From: Usitatibacter rugosus
GTDB taxonomy: Bacteria > Pseudomonadota > Gammaproteobacteria > Burkholderiales > Usitatibacteraceae
Direction: 5' to 3'
Length of the DNA stretch: 64,000 nucleotides
NCBI RefSeq assembly: GCF_013003965.1
Contig: NZ_CP053069.1
Coordinates: forward strand, 4,309,419-4,373,418
Position 1 is the first letter of the stretch, and every line of letters starts with the position of its first letter. The position numbers were made by a program, and so were the translations under genes. Below the pieces are notes generated by a model that worked only from the letters and a program-made list of their open reading frames with translations, had not been told where the DNA came from and did not search any database. Below are positions 51,084 through 60,107 of the stretch, one piece after another.

Positions 51084-53033
51084 TCAGAAGGCCACCGATA
51101 CCGAGAAGGACACGCGCGCCTTGCGCTCGTTCTCGGCATACGCGACGTCGAGCGCGAGCGGGCCGGCGGGCGTGCGCACGCGAACACCGACGCCGTAGCT
51201 GGGATTGCCGTTCAGGGCCGTGCGGTCGTCGGCCGCATCGCCGATGTCGTAGAAGAGCGCGCCGCCGAACACCTTGCCGAACCAGTGGACGTACTCGGCG
51301 CTCGCCGTGAGGAGGAAGCGGCCGCCGACGACGGCATCGCCATCGCGCGCACCGAGGCTCTCGTACGCGTAGCCGCGGTTGGAGCGCGAGCCGCCGGCCT
51401 TGAAGAGGAAGTCCTCGGGAATCCCTTCGCGCGACACGGCGAAGGTGCGGCCGATCTCGCCGCGCAGCAGGAGCTGGTCGCTCTCGCCCAGCGGGATCCA
51501 ATGCTGGTAGGTGCCGTAGGCCTGGATGAAGTCCTGCGTCGAGAGCAACGCGTTGCTGCCCGCGGCGAGGCGCACCTTCAGCACGCCGCCCTTCCTCGGA
51601 TCGATGAGGTCGTCCACCCAGCGCCACGTGGCCTCCACGACCGGGGCGAGTGCGCGCGCGATCGAGTCCTCGGCGTTGTCCGGCATCTTGCGTTCGAACT
51701 GGTACGACAGGCCCACGCGATAGTCGTCGATGGGGCGGATCATCTTGAAGGCGCGGTACGCGGCGAACGCGACACGCTGCGTCTCCAGGCCGTTGTTCTC
51801 CTTGTGCTCCACCAGGAAGCCGAAGCTGTCGCGCGTGGTGAGCCGATCGCCGAGCGGGCCGCCCAGGCTCAACGCCGGAAGGTAGAAATCCGCGAAGCCC
51901 ACCTGGCGGATCTTGTCGACGGAAAGGGCGCTCTGCATGTCGAGCGCTGTGCCGAAGACATCGCGGTGGCGGAACGACACCTCGCCGCGCGCCCCGGTGT
52001 CGGTGCCGTAGCCGACCGACAGGCCCACGTCGATGGGCGCGCGCTCGATGAGCGTGATGTTGACCGGGATGTTTTCCGGCGACGGGGCTTCGCGGTCGAT
52101 GTCGATCGCGACGCTCGCGAACCAGGGCGCGTTCTGCAGCGCACGCTGCAAGTCGAGCATCTTCGCGAGCTCGTAGGGCTGGCCCATCTCCATGCGGTTG
52201 TAGCGCTGGATCAAGTCCATGGGATAGCGCTTGAGGCCCGTGACCACGAGCGGCCCGAACGTGTAGCGCGGGCCGCTCTCGAGGATCACCTTCAGCAGCA
52301 CCTTCGCATCGGCGGCCTCGACGATGGCCACGCTGTCGGCGATGGTCGCGTTGGCGTAGTAGCGCTCGGAGATCTTCTCCAGCATGCGGCTCTTGGCGTC
52401 GTCCCAGTCGGCCTGGCGGAAGGGGCGGCCCGCGGGCAGGGTCCACGCCTTCTCCACCGCTTCGCGCTGCGCCTCGCGGCCGTCGCCCGCCTGCGCGATG
52501 TCGCCTTCGAATTCGACGATCACGCGGTCGACCATCGTCCGCGGGCCGGGCGTCACGCTCACCACGAGCTTCCGGTCGCTGCCCTCGCCCTCGATGCGCG
52601 TGGCGACCTGCGTGGAGAAGTAGCCCTCGGAGGCGGCGATCTCGGGAACCTTGCGGTTCACCTCGCGCAGGAAGATGCGCAGCGATCCGCTCTTCACCTC
52701 GCCCTCGGCGATCTCCGGGGGCGTCACGAACTTCTCGAAGAGCTCCTTCAGCTCGGTGGGCGCCTCCCAGGTGATGTTGCGGGCCGCGGCGCGCAGGGTC
52801 TCCAGGCGCGCCCGGCGCGTGGCCCGCGCCGATTCGCGCTGCTTCTGGTCGGCTTCCTCTTCCTTGTCGTCGTCGTCCGCTTCGTGGTCCACGGCGTCGG
52901 CGGCCGCCTTGGCGGTCGCCGGGGGCGCAGGAACGGACGCGGGCGCCTGCGCGTAGACAGCCGCGGCGCCCAGGGCGAGGAGGAGCGCGAGGGCCCGGAA
53001 CCCCCGGCGAAGAAGTACGGCGTGCGAGCTCAA
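51084..53033 (-). CDS. tamA: TamA, outer-membrane Omp85-family protein
   Basis: A 649-residue outer-membrane protein. A signal peptide (about 1-28) is followed by an unusual acidic, Asp/Glu-rich stretch (HEADDDDKEEEAD) and a basic helix, then POTRA domains (about 85-330) and a 16-strand barrel ending in F (VSFSVSVAF). The Omp85 (V/I)RGY-like motif is GGSRSNRGYAY. TamA pairs with TamB, whose gene follows. The acidic insert before POTRA1 is not seen in enterobacterial TamA. Confidence 0.92.
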   Translation of the reverse strand: MSSHAVLLRRGFRALALLLALGAAAVYAQAPASVPAPPATAKAAADAVDHEADDDDKEEEADQKQRESARATRRARLETLRAAARNITWEAPTELKELFEKFVTPPEIAEGEVKSGSLRIFLREVNRKVPEIAASEGYFSTQVATRIEGEGSDRKLVVSVTPGPRTMVDRVIVEFEGDIAQAGDGREAQREAVEKAWTLPAGRPFRQADWDDAKSRMLEKISERYYANATIADSVAIVEAADAKVLLKVILESGPRYTFGPLVVTGLKRYPMDLIQRYNRMEMGQPYELAKMLDLQRALQNAPWFASVAIDIDREAPSPENIPVNITLIERAPIDVGLSVGYGTDTGARGEVSFRHRDVFGTALDMQSALSVDKIRQVGFADFYLPALSLGGPLGDRLTTRDSFGFLVEHKENNGLETQRVAFAAYRAFKMIRPIDDYRVGLSYQFERKMPDNAEDSIARALAPVVEATWRWVDDLIDPRKGGVLKVRLAAGSNALLSTQDFIQAYGTYQHWIPLGESDQLLLRGEIGRTFAVSREGIPEDFLFKAGGSRSNRGYAYESLGARDGDAVVGGRFLLTASAEYVHWFGKVFGGALFYDIGDAADDRTALNGNPSYGVGVRVRTPAGPLALDVAYAENERKARVSFSVSVAF

Positions 53034-53216
53034 GGGGTCCTATCTTACGGCCCGGGACGGGCCGGTCTCACGAGAGCCCTAGTTTCCCCGGGCGATTCCC
53101 CCCGGTCTGTGGGTCGTTTCCGACACGCGGGCGCCGATTCTCCTCATTCGCTCCATATTGGCTGCACGCTTCCCGGCCAATCTGGCGGCGTACCTACCCG
53201 ACTTCCAGGAGAGAAA
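53034..53216. promoter_or_regulatory. Divergent region between tamA and the Spy-like gene
   Basis: A 183-bp gap. A ribosome site AGGAGA (53207-53212) serves the Spy-like gene. A BaeR site may be expected here, but no clear repeat was recognised. No coding potential is seen. Confidence 0.35.
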
Positions 53217-53498
53217 ATGTTCTTCCGACGCCTGCTCGCCCTGCTGTTCGCCGGGGCCATCACCACCACGGTCCTCGCCCAGCGCCCCGACGGCCCACCC
53301 CCGCGGCCCGACCTTTCGTCACTCAATCTCGACGCGACGCGCAGCGCGAAGGTCGAGGCCATCCTCACCGCCTCGCGCGAGAAGATGCGCGCCGTCCGCG
53401 AGGACACCGACAAGCAGTTGGCCACCGTGCTCAATGCCGACGAGCTCGCGAAGCTGAAGCAGCTGATGCCGCGCCCGCCCGGCCCTCCGCGCCACTGA
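53217..53498 (+). CDS. Small exported Spy/CpxP-like protein
   Basis: A 93-residue protein with a signal peptide (about 1-21, VLAQRP) and a helical mature part. The phrase LDATRSAKVEAILTASREKMRAVREDTDKQLATVL resembles the helical core of Spy/CpxP (LTxxQ family), ending in LNADELAKLKQLM and a PRPPGPP tail. Spy-type chaperones protect periplasmic proteins under envelope stress. The BaeSR-like pair lies just downstream on the other strand, and in E. coli BaeR controls spy, so regulation by that pair is a reasonable inference. Start supported by AGGAGA. Confidence 0.75.
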   Translation: MFFRRLLALLFAGAITTTVLAQRPDGPPPRPDLSSLNLDATRSAKVEAILTASREKMRAVREDTDKQLATVLNADELAKLKQLMPRPPGPPRH

Positions 53499-53550
53499 TC
53501 CCGCAACAGACCCCGATTGGATGATTCCCCCTGAATCGCGGGTCCCTCCT

Positions 53551-53585
53551 GGGGCCGGTTTCTCCCGAGCCGGCTCCTTTTTTCC
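53551..53585 (+). terminator. Rho-independent terminator after the Spy-like gene
   Basis: GGGGCCGG (53551-53558) pairs with CCGGCTCC (53570-53577, one G·T pair) with an 11-base loop, then TTTTTT. It is in the convergent gap before the response regulator stop at 53592. Confidence 0.8.
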
Positions 53586-53591
53586 TTCCTG

Positions 53592-54272
53592 CTAGATGTC
53601 GAGCTTGTAGCCAACGCCGTAGACGGAGTGGACGAGGTCCTCCTCCGGACGCACGCGCGAGAGCTTGCGGCGCAGGTTCTTCACGTGGCTGTCCACCGTG
53701 CGGTCGGCAACGACGCGATGATCGGCATAGAGGCCGTCCAGCAGCGTGTCCCGCGGGAAGATGCGGCCCGGGTTCGAGGCGAGCATCTTGAGCAGGCGGA
53801 ATTCCACAGGCGTGAGATCGAGCGACTCGCCGTCCAGGCGCGCCTCGTAGCGGGATTCGTCGAGCGTGAGGCCCGGCGTGGCCGTCGGTTCGGCACGCGC
53901 CGCACGACGCAGCACCATCTTCACGCGGGCGATCAGCTCGCGTGGGCTGAACGGCTTGCACACATAGTCGTCGGCGCCGAGCTCGAGGCCGATCAGGCGG
54001 TCGACCTCTTCCACCAGCGCCGTGACCATCACGATCGGGATGTCGGCACGCGCGCGAATGTCCTTGAAGACTTCGAGGCCGCTTCGGCCGGGAAGCATGA
54101 GATCGAGCAGCACGATGTCGGGCTTGCGCTCGACGATGGCGGCCAGGACGTCGCGACCGTCCGCCACGTGATGGGCCTCGAATCCCGACGCGTGCAGGTA
54201 ATCCACCACAAGGCTCGCGAGCTTCGGCTCGTCCTCCACCACCAGCACGAAGGGCGCGGCGGGACGCGTCAT
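53592..54272 (-). CDS. baeR: BaeR-like OmpR-family response regulator
   Basis: A 226-residue regulator. The receiver (about 8-122) has VEDEP, phospho-Asp in LLDLMLPG, Thr in VMVTALVEEVDRLIG and Lys in DYVCKPFSPREL. The winged-helix domain has LDLTPVEFRLLKML, LYADHRVVADRTVDSHVKNLRRKL and VYGVGYKL. The receiver–wing phrase GLELGADDYxCKPxSPRE and LYxDxRVVxDRTxDSHxKNLRRKL closely follow BaeR of enterobacteria. The start at 54272 fits the receiver; it overlaps the kinase stop by 4 bp. Confidence 0.88.
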   Translation of the reverse strand: MTRPAAPFVLVVEDEPKLASLVVDYLHASGFEAHHVADGRDVLAAIVERKPDIVLLDLMLPGRSGLEVFKDIRARADIPIVMVTALVEEVDRLIGLELGADDYVCKPFSPRELIARVKMVLRRAARAEPTATPGLTLDESRYEARLDGESLDLTPVEFRLLKMLASNPGRIFPRDTLLDGLYADHRVVADRTVDSHVKNLRRKLSRVRPEEDLVHSVYGVGYKLDI

Positions 54273-55810
54273 GCGGCTTCCCCGCGCGGCAGCCGCGCCT
54301 CGATGCGCAGGCCGCCCAGCTCGCTCGCACGGGCCGAAACCGTTCCGCCATGCGCCTCGACGATGCCCTTCACGATGGCGAGGCCGAGGCCGGAGCCGCC
54401 ATGCGTCCGGTTGCGCGAAGTCTCGACGCGGAAGAGACGCTCGAAGAGACGCGGCAGTGCTTCGGGCGGCACGCCGGGTTCGGAGTCGCTCCACTCGAGG
54501 ACGGCCTCGCGGCCCTCGATGCGAAGGCCGATGCGAAGCTGCCCGCGTTCGTCCGTATAGCGCAGCGTGTTCTCGAGCAGGTTCGCCACGAGCTGGCCCA
54601 GGCGTTGCGCGTCGCCGCGGACGGCGAGCATTCCATCGGGTGTGCGCACGTCTACCGCGACGTCGAGGCCGCGGGCTTCGATGCGCGCGGCGGCGTGCTC
54701 GAGCGTATCGAGGACGATCCGGCCGAGATCCACCGCTTCGAAACGATAGGCGAGGCCGCCCACGTCGGCGAGCGAGAGGTCGTGGATGTCGTCGACCAGG
54801 CGCGCCAGGCGCGCGACCTCGGCCTTGAGCGAGGCCATGTTCTCGGGCGAGGCCTTGCGCACGCCGTCCTCGATCGCCTCCAGCTCTCCGCGCAGCACCG
54901 CGATCGGCGTGCGCAGCTCGTGCGACACGTCCGCCATGAAGTTGCGCCGCGCGGCCTCGTGCTTCTCGAGCGCGTTGCCGAGGCGATTGAAGTCCTCGAC
55001 GAGCTGTCCGAGCTCGTCGCTCGACGTGGCTTCGACCCGTGTGGCGTAGTCACCGTCGGCGAGCTTCCGCGTCGCCGCGGCGATGCGCTTCACGGGAAAG
55101 AGCAGCCCGCGCGCGAGGAAAGCCGCGACGATCGCGGAGAGCGCCACGGCCACGAGCGCCACGATCCATCCCGCGCGCCACTGCTGGTCGCGAAAGCGGC
55201 GGTCGGCGAAGTCGAACGCGGTCTCGCGCATCGGTGCCGCGATCCAGCCGACGCGATGTCCCCCGGAAACAACGGGGCGGCGCATCAATTCCTCGCCGGG
55301 ATTGCTGCGACCGGCCACGACACGGCCGGCTTCGTCGAGCACGACGGCGGGCGGCGGACCGAACTCGCGTCCCGGAGGCGGGCCCATGCCGAAGCCCTCG
55401 CGCGGCGAAGGCTGCACTTTGCCGGGCTCACCCGGAGGCGGCCCCCTTCCGAACTCACCCGGACCTTTGGTGAAGTCGCCGGGTGCCGGTCCCCTGCCGA
55501 ACTCCCCGCCCCGCATCGGCTCGCGCGGCGAAGTGCGAAAGCCGCGCGGCTCGGGACGCACCGAACGATTGAGGTCCAGCCACAAAGACTCATTGCCGCG
55601 AAGGAAGTCCCAGCTCCCCGCTTCGGTGTACGCCGTGGAGAGGACCGCCGCGAGCCGGTTCAGGCGCGACTCCTCGCGCTCCTTCACGTACGCCTCGAAG
55701 CCGGTGTCGAAGGCCGCGCGCACGCCCCAGCCCACCACCACCGCGGTCACGATGTTGGTGACGAGGAAGGCGGCGAAAAGCTTCGCCGTGATGCCGGGAG
55801 AAAATCGCAT
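54269..55810 (-). CDS. baeS: BaeS-like sensor histidine kinase
   Basis: A 513-residue kinase. TM1 is about 8-28 and TM2 about 205-228. The periplasmic domain (about 30-200) has an unusual Gly/Pro/Phe-rich insert with EFGRGP-x-PG repeats (about 95-160). HAMP follows (about 230-280). The DHp has MADVSHELRTPIAVLRGELE. The ATPase has a N box LLENTLRY, DSEPGVPPE and GGSGLGLAIVKGIVEAHGG. The region around HAMP–DHp is like BaeS. The Pro-rich insert could bind partner proteins or be flexible. It is followed by its regulator. Confidence 0.85.
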   Translation of the reverse strand: MRFSPGITAKLFAAFLVTNIVTAVVVGWGVRAAFDTGFEAYVKEREESRLNRLAAVLSTAYTEAGSWDFLRGNESLWLDLNRSVRPEPRGFRTSPREPMRGGEFGRGPAPGDFTKGPGEFGRGPPPGEPGKVQPSPREGFGMGPPPGREFGPPPAVVLDEAGRVVAGRSNPGEELMRRPVVSGGHRVGWIAAPMRETAFDFADRRFRDQQWRAGWIVALVAVALSAIVAAFLARGLLFPVKRIAAATRKLADGDYATRVEATSSDELGQLVEDFNRLGNALEKHEAARRNFMADVSHELRTPIAVLRGELEAIEDGVRKASPENMASLKAEVARLARLVDDIHDLSLADVGGLAYRFEAVDLGRIVLDTLEHAAARIEARGLDVAVDVRTPDGMLAVRGDAQRLGQLVANLLENTLRYTDERGQLRIGLRIEGREAVLEWSDSEPGVPPEALPRLFERLFRVETSRNRTHGGSGLGLAIVKGIVEAHGGTVSARASELGGLRIEARLPRGEAA

Positions 55811-55897
55811 GCCTCATTTTCCGGCAAGGCCTCCGGCGCGGGCAATGGAACGCAGGCGGGAAACCGCGAAATCCAGAATGTCTCCACAGTCCGGGCT

Positions 55898-56485
55898 TTA
55901 GCCCGGCGTCGAGGCTCCGGGGGCGAGGCGCTCGATCCGCTTCTCGAGGCGCTCGACCGCATCGCGCAGCTCCGAGACGCCGTGGGTGAAGTCCTCGACC
56001 TTCACGCGCGAGGCGATGAGCGGGCTTTCCTCGGTCCAGTACTCGGCCGCGCCAGCCGTCGTGCGCTTGACCGCCTCGCTCGCCCAGTGCGCCGTGGCGT
56101 TGGCCGCACCCGCCGCGCGATTCGCCGCGACGTCGCCCACGACCTTCGAGAGATCCTCGGCCGCGTCCCAGCGCAGGTTCCGCGCGAGGAAGGACACCTC
56201 GTGCGCGAATTCCGCGTCGCCGGTCATGCCGACCTCGCGGTACGCCGCCTCGTCGTGCATCGCGAGGCGCGGCAGCAGGAAGGGCGAGATGCGCACTTCG
56301 AGATCGCGCGTAACGCCGGGGATCGCCGCGGTCACCTCGCCCGTCGTCTGCACCGTCCAGGCGAACGTGACGGGGCCGACGTGGAAGGCCGCGGTCTTGC
56401 CGGCGTAGCGGGCGAGGCGCTCCATCGCGACCGGCGTCGAGCGCAGCACGTGGTTCAGCGCGGCCGTGACCGGACGCGGGCCCAT
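55898..56485 (-). CDS. ubiJ: UbiJ, SCP2-domain ubiquinone accessory factor
   Basis: A 195-residue protein. The N-terminal SCP2 lipid-binding fold (about 5-105) contains PVTAALNHVL, PVTFAWTVQTTGEV and RDLEVRISPF. A helical middle with DLSKVVGDVAANR and a C-terminal coiled coil (SELRDAVERLEKRIERL) complete it. UbiJ helps hold lipid intermediates in the ubiquinone complex. The start at 56485 shares a base with the ubiE stop (TGATG). ubiB, the usual third gene, is not next to it but at 31645. Confidence 0.85.
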   Translation of the reverse strand: MGPRPVTAALNHVLRSTPVAMERLARYAGKTAAFHVGPVTFAWTVQTTGEVTAAIPGVTRDLEVRISPFLLPRLAMHDEAAYREVGMTGDAEFAHEVSFLARNLRWDAAEDLSKVVGDVAANRAAGAANATAHWASEAVKRTTAGAAEYWTEESPLIASRVKVEDFTHGVSELRDAVERLEKRIERLAPGASTPG

Positions 56486-57219
56486 CAGGCCTTGAAGCCG
56501 CGGTGCAGCGCCACCACGCCGCCCGTGAGGTTGAAGTACTCGACGCGCGTGAGGCCCGCGGTCTCCATCATCGACTTCAGCGTTTCCTGGTCGGGATGCA
56601 TGCGGATCGATTCCGCGAGGTAGCGGTAGGCCTCTTCGTCTCTCGCGACGTACTTGCCGAGCTTCGGCAGGATCGAAAACGAGTAGGTGTCGTACGGCTT
56701 CTCCAGCACCTTGTGCGGTTTGGAGAACTCCAGGACCAGCACGCGCCCGCCCGGGCGGGTGACGCGCGCCATCTCCGCAAGCGCCCGATCCTTGTGCGTC
56801 ATGTTGCGCAGCCCAAAGGCGACGCTCACGCAATCGAACGAATCGGCCGGAAAGGGGAGCTTCTCGGCGTCGCACAGGGCCAGTGGCGGGAAGAAGCCGG
56901 CGTCCAGCACCTTGTCGCGCCCCACGGCGAGCATGGCGCCGTTGATGTCCGTCATCCACACCTGGCCGGTGGAACCGGCGCGCTTGGAGAACGCGAGTGC
57001 CAAGTCGCCGCTGCCCGAGGCCACGTCGAGGACGCGAGAGCCCTCGCGGACGCCCGAGAGCTCGATCGTGAAGCGCTTCCAGGCCCGGTGCAGGCCGAAC
57101 GACATGAGGTCGTTCATGAGGTCGTAGTTGCCCGCGACCGACTTGAAGACCGCGCCGACCTTGCCCGCCTTCTCGGCTTCGTCGACCTGCTGGAAGCCGA
57201 AGTGGGTCTTGCCCGCCAT
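56485..57219 (-). CDS. ubiE: UbiE, demethylmenaquinone/ubiquinone C-methyltransferase
   Basis: A 244-residue SAM enzyme. SAM motif [13 protein letters not shown], family motifs [18 protein letters not shown] and [15 protein letters not shown], and C-terminal [16 protein letters not shown] are diagnostic. It methylates the quinone ring in ubiquinone and menaquinone synthesis. The start overlaps the stop of the DUF971 gene by one base. Confidence 0.96.
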   Translation of the reverse strand: MAGKTHFGFQQVDEAEKAGKVGAVFKSVAGNYDLMNDLMSFGLHRAWKRFTIELSGVREGSRVLDVASGSGDLALAFSKRAGSTGQVWMTDINGAMLAVGRDKVLDAGFFPPLALCDAEKLPFPADSFDCVSVAFGLRNMTHKDRALAEMARVTRPGGRVLVLEFSKPHKVLEKPYDTYSFSILPKLGKYVARDEEAYRYLAESIRMHPDQETLKSMMETAGLTRVEYFNLTGGVVALHRGFKA

Positions 57220-57632
57220 CAGTGGTGGCTGCAGCCCGGCCCGTGGACGTGGGCTGCGAGGGCGGATTCGACGTCGCGCGAGGCGCCGGCCTGCTCCATC
57301 TGCGCCAGGTAGCTGCGCCAGTTGGAGTCCTGCTTGGCGCCGATGTCGTAGAGGTAGTCCCAGGAGTAGATCCCGGTGTCGTGCCCGTCGGAGAAGACGA
57401 GCTTCACCCCGTAGGCGCCGACCGGCTCGATGGCCGTGATGCCGACGTTGCGCTTGCCCGTCTGCAGCACCTCCTGGCCGGGCCCGTGCCCGCGAACCTC
57501 CGCCGAGGGAGAGAACACGCGCAGGTACTCCGTCGACATGTCGAAGGCCTGGCCGTCGTTGAAGGCGATCTCGAGCCGGTTCGAGGCCTGGTGGAGGGTG
57601 ATTTCGGTCGGGACGGGGTGTTTGCGATCCAT
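57219..57632 (-). CDS. DUF971-domain protein
   Basis: A 137-residue cytoplasmic protein with the DUF971 domain (also in the N-terminus of gamma-butyrobetaine hydroxylases). The domain begins [20 protein letters not shown] and has [19 protein letters not shown]; the tail [10 protein letters not shown] is His/Cys-rich and could bind metal. The family has a suggested link to iron–sulfur or metal handling. It sits before ubiE in many betaproteobacteria. Start at 57632. Confidence 0.85.
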   Translation of the reverse strand: MDRKHPVPTEITLHQASNRLEIAFNDGQAFDMSTEYLRVFSPSAEVRGHGPGQEVLQTGKRNVGITAIEPVGAYGVKLVFSDGHDTGIYSWDYLYDIGAKQDSNWRSYLAQMEQAGASRDVESALAAHVHGPGCSHH

Positions 57633-57684
57633 GGCCCCATTATGGCTCAGGACGCATTTACGGAGCGCCGCTAGAATGGGCTCC

Positions 57685-58080
57685 ATGATCGGCATCCTGA
57701 TCGTCTCCCACGGCGCCTTCGGCGAAGCGCTCATCCACTGCGCGAGCCACGTGCTCGGCAAGCGGCCCCTTTATCTGCGGCAGCTGGGCGTGACCATCCA
57801 CGACGACCCGGACGCGATCCTCCCGGTGGCCGAGGACCTGATCCGCTTCCTCGACCAGGGCGCGGGCGTGCTGGTCCTGACCGACATCTACGGCGCCACC
57901 CCCTCGAATATCGCCGCGCGCATCCTCAAGCCCGGCAAGGTGGAAGGCATCGCGGGCGTGAACCTGCCCATGCTGATCCGCGCCCTCACGTACCGCGACG
58001 AGCCGCTCGAGGTCGTGATCGGCAAGGCGCTCTCGGGCGGCCAGGACGGCCTCACGCGCATGCCCCACCGCACGCCATGA
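57685..58080 (+). CDS. PTS EIIA component, mannose type
   Basis: A 131-residue phosphocarrier. Active-site His9 lies in ILIVSHGAFGEAL. The later LTDIYGATPSNIAA and GVNLPMLIRAL are typical of EIIA(Man). It accepts phosphate from HPr. No sugar-specific EIIB or EIIC is present in the window, so the relay probably has a regulatory role. An in-frame ATG at 57676 is an alternative start. The stop overlaps the HPr start by 4 bp. Confidence 0.88.
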   Translation: MIGILIVSHGAFGEALIHCASHVLGKRPLYLRQLGVTIHDDPDAILPVAEDLIRFLDQGAGVLVLTDIYGATPSNIAARILKPGKVEGIAGVNLPMLIRALTYRDEPLEVVIGKALSGGQDGLTRMPHRTP

Positions 58081-58346
58081 TCAAGAAAACCATCACCATC
58101 GTGAACAAGCTCGGCCTCCACGCGCGGGCCTCGGCCAAGCTCACGCAGACGGCCTCCACCTTCAAGAGCGGCGTGTTCCTTTCCCGCAACGGCCGGCGCG
58201 TGAACGCGAAGAGCATCATGGGCGTGATGATGCTGGCCGCCGGGCTCGGCGCCACGGTCGAGATCGAGGCCGAGGGCGAGGACGAGCAGGCGGCGATGGA
58301 TACGCTGGAGAAGCTGTTCGCAGACAAATTCGGAGAGGGCAGCTAG
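58077..58346 (+). CDS. ptsH: HPr phosphocarrier protein
   Basis: An 89-residue protein of the phosphotransferase relay. His15 is in GLHARAS and Ser46 in AKSIMGVMML, the site used by HPr kinase. Length is normal. The stop is 3 bp from the start of ptsI. Confidence 0.95.
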   Translation: MIKKTITIVNKLGLHARASAKLTQTASTFKSGVFLSRNGRRVNAKSIMGVMMLAAGLGATVEIEAEGEDEQAAMDTLEKLFADKFGEGS

Positions 58347-58349
58347 CCC

Positions 58350-60098
58350 ATGGACGCGAAGGCTTCCAGCGTCTGCTTCACGATGCACGGCATCGGGGTG
58401 TCCTCGGGCATCGCGATCGGCCACGCGCACTTGTTCCTCGGCATGTCGACCGAGGTGGACCATTACGAGGTTCCGCCCGGAGAGATCCTGCGCGAGCAGC
58501 GCCGCTACGACCGGGCCGTCAAGGAGGTCCGCGACGAGCTGAAGGAGCTCGCGTCGAGCGTGCGACATAGCGCGGCGGCGGAGCTGGCGCCGTTCGTGAA
58601 CGTGCACCTGATGCTGCTCGACGATTCCGCGTTCACCGAGGCGCCGCGCGAGCTGATCCGCGAGCGCCACTGCAACGCGGAATGGGCGCTTCGCATCCAG
58701 CTGGACGAGCTCTCGGCGCAGTTCGACGAGATCGAGGACCCCTACCTGCGCGAGCGCGAGGAGGACGTGCGCCAGGTAGCCGAGCGCGTGCTCGAAGCCC
58801 TCGCCGGCACCAAGCGGCGCATCGTCGCGAAGCCGGTGCGCGGCGAGGACTCCCCCATCCTCGTGGCGCGCGACCTCTCGCCCGCCGACGTGATCCTCTT
58901 CCGCCAGCACCCGTTCGCCGCCTTCGTGACCGACCTGGGCGGCGCCACGTCGCACACCGCGATCATCGCGCGCTCGATGGGCATGCCGGCGATCGTCGCC
59001 CTGCACCACGGCCGCAGCATGATCCGCGAGGACGAGCTGATCATCGTCGACGGCACCCAGGGCGTGGTGATCGTCAACCCGGACAAGCACGTCCTGGCCG
59101 AGTACCGCCTGAAGCAGAACGAGGCGCGGCTCGACAAGGAAAAATTGAAGCGCCTGCGGACGGCGCCGGCCGCCACGCTGGACGGCACCACCGTGCAGCT
59201 CTTCGCCAACATCGAGCTACCCTCGGACGTCGAGCCGGTGCGCGCCTCCGGCGCCACGGGTGTCGGCCTCTTCCGCAGCGAATTCCTGTTCATGAACCGC
59301 CGCGGGCTCCCCGACGAGGAGGAGCAGTTCGAGGCCTACAAGGAGGTGGTCGAGGGCATGAAGGGCATGCCGGTCACCATCCGCACGCTGGACAGCGGCG
59401 CCGACAAGGCGATCGACGGCCAGGAGATCACGACGATCAACCCCGCGCTGGGCTTGCGCGCGATCCGCTACTGCCTCGCCGAGCCGCACATCTTCAACGT
59501 GCAACTGCGCGCGATCCTGCGCGCCTCGCGCTTCGGCAAGGTGATGATCCTCATCCCCATGCTCTCCACCTGGGCGGAGATCACGCAGGCGCTGCTCGCC
59601 GTGGCCGCGGCCAAGGAGCAGCTGAAGACCGAAGGCGTGAAGTTCGACGAGTACGTGCCGGTGGGCGGCATGATCGAGGTGCCGGCCGCGGCGATCGCGC
59701 TGCCGATGTTCATCCGCAAGCTCGACTTCCTGTCGATCGGCACGAACGACCTCATCCAGTACACGCTCGCCATCGACCGCGCCGACGACGCGGTGGCGCA
59801 CCTCTACGACCCGCTGCATCCGGCGATCCTGAACCTGCTCGCGGGCGTGATCCGCACCGCGCAGCAGCATGAGAAGCCGGTGGCCGTCTGCGGCGAGATG
59901 GCCGGCGACGTGGACCTCACGCGCCTGCTGCTGGGCTTTGGCCTGCGCAACTTCTCGATGCATCCCGCGCACGTGCTCACGGTGAAGCAGCGCGTGCTCT
60001 CGACCAGCCTCCCCGACATCGCCCCTTTCGTCGCCCGCATCCTCAAGACGGACGAGCCCGAACGCCTGCAGGCCCTCATGGAGAAGCTGAACGCGTAG
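58350..60098 (+). CDS. ptsI: PTS enzyme I
   Basis: A 582-residue phosphoenolpyruvate:protein phosphotransferase. The N-terminal HPr-binding domain begins GIGVSSGIAIG; phospho-His202 is in GGATSHTAIIARS. The PEP-binding barrel has LFRSEFLFMNR, the signature FLSIGTNDLIQY and active Cys in AVCGEMAGD. It feeds HPr and then EIIA. The c-di-GMP gene starts 9 bp downstream, so it may be on the same mRNA. Confidence 0.95.
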   Translation: MDAKASSVCFTMHGIGVSSGIAIGHAHLFLGMSTEVDHYEVPPGEILREQRRYDRAVKEVRDELKELASSVRHSAAAELAPFVNVHLMLLDDSAFTEAPRELIRERHCNAEWALRIQLDELSAQFDEIEDPYLREREEDVRQVAERVLEALAGTKRRIVAKPVRGEDSPILVARDLSPADVILFRQHPFAAFVTDLGGATSHTAIIARSMGMPAIVALHHGRSMIREDELIIVDGTQGVVIVNPDKHVLAEYRLKQNEARLDKEKLKRLRTAPAATLDGTTVQLFANIELPSDVEPVRASGATGVGLFRSEFLFMNRRGLPDEEEQFEAYKEVVEGMKGMPVTIRTLDSGADKAIDGQEITTINPALGLRAIRYCLAEPHIFNVQLRAILRASRFGKVMILIPMLSTWAEITQALLAVAAAKEQLKTEGVKFDEYVPVGGMIEVPAAAIALPMFIRKLDFLSIGTNDLIQYTLAIDRADDAVAHLYDPLHPAILNLLAGVIRTAQQHEKPVAVCGEMAGDVDLTRLLLGFGLRNFSMHPAHVLTVKQRVLSTSLPDIAPFVARILKTDEPERLQALMEKLNA

Positions 60099-60107
60099 GT
60101 TGCCGAC

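Noticed and set aside
47012-51310. A 1432-codon open frame on the plus strand opposite tamB
   Set aside because: It mirrors tamB codon by codon in Arg/Ala/Gly-rich low-complexity sequence, a common GC-rich antisense artefact. tamB itself has clear TM, repeats and a C-terminal domain.
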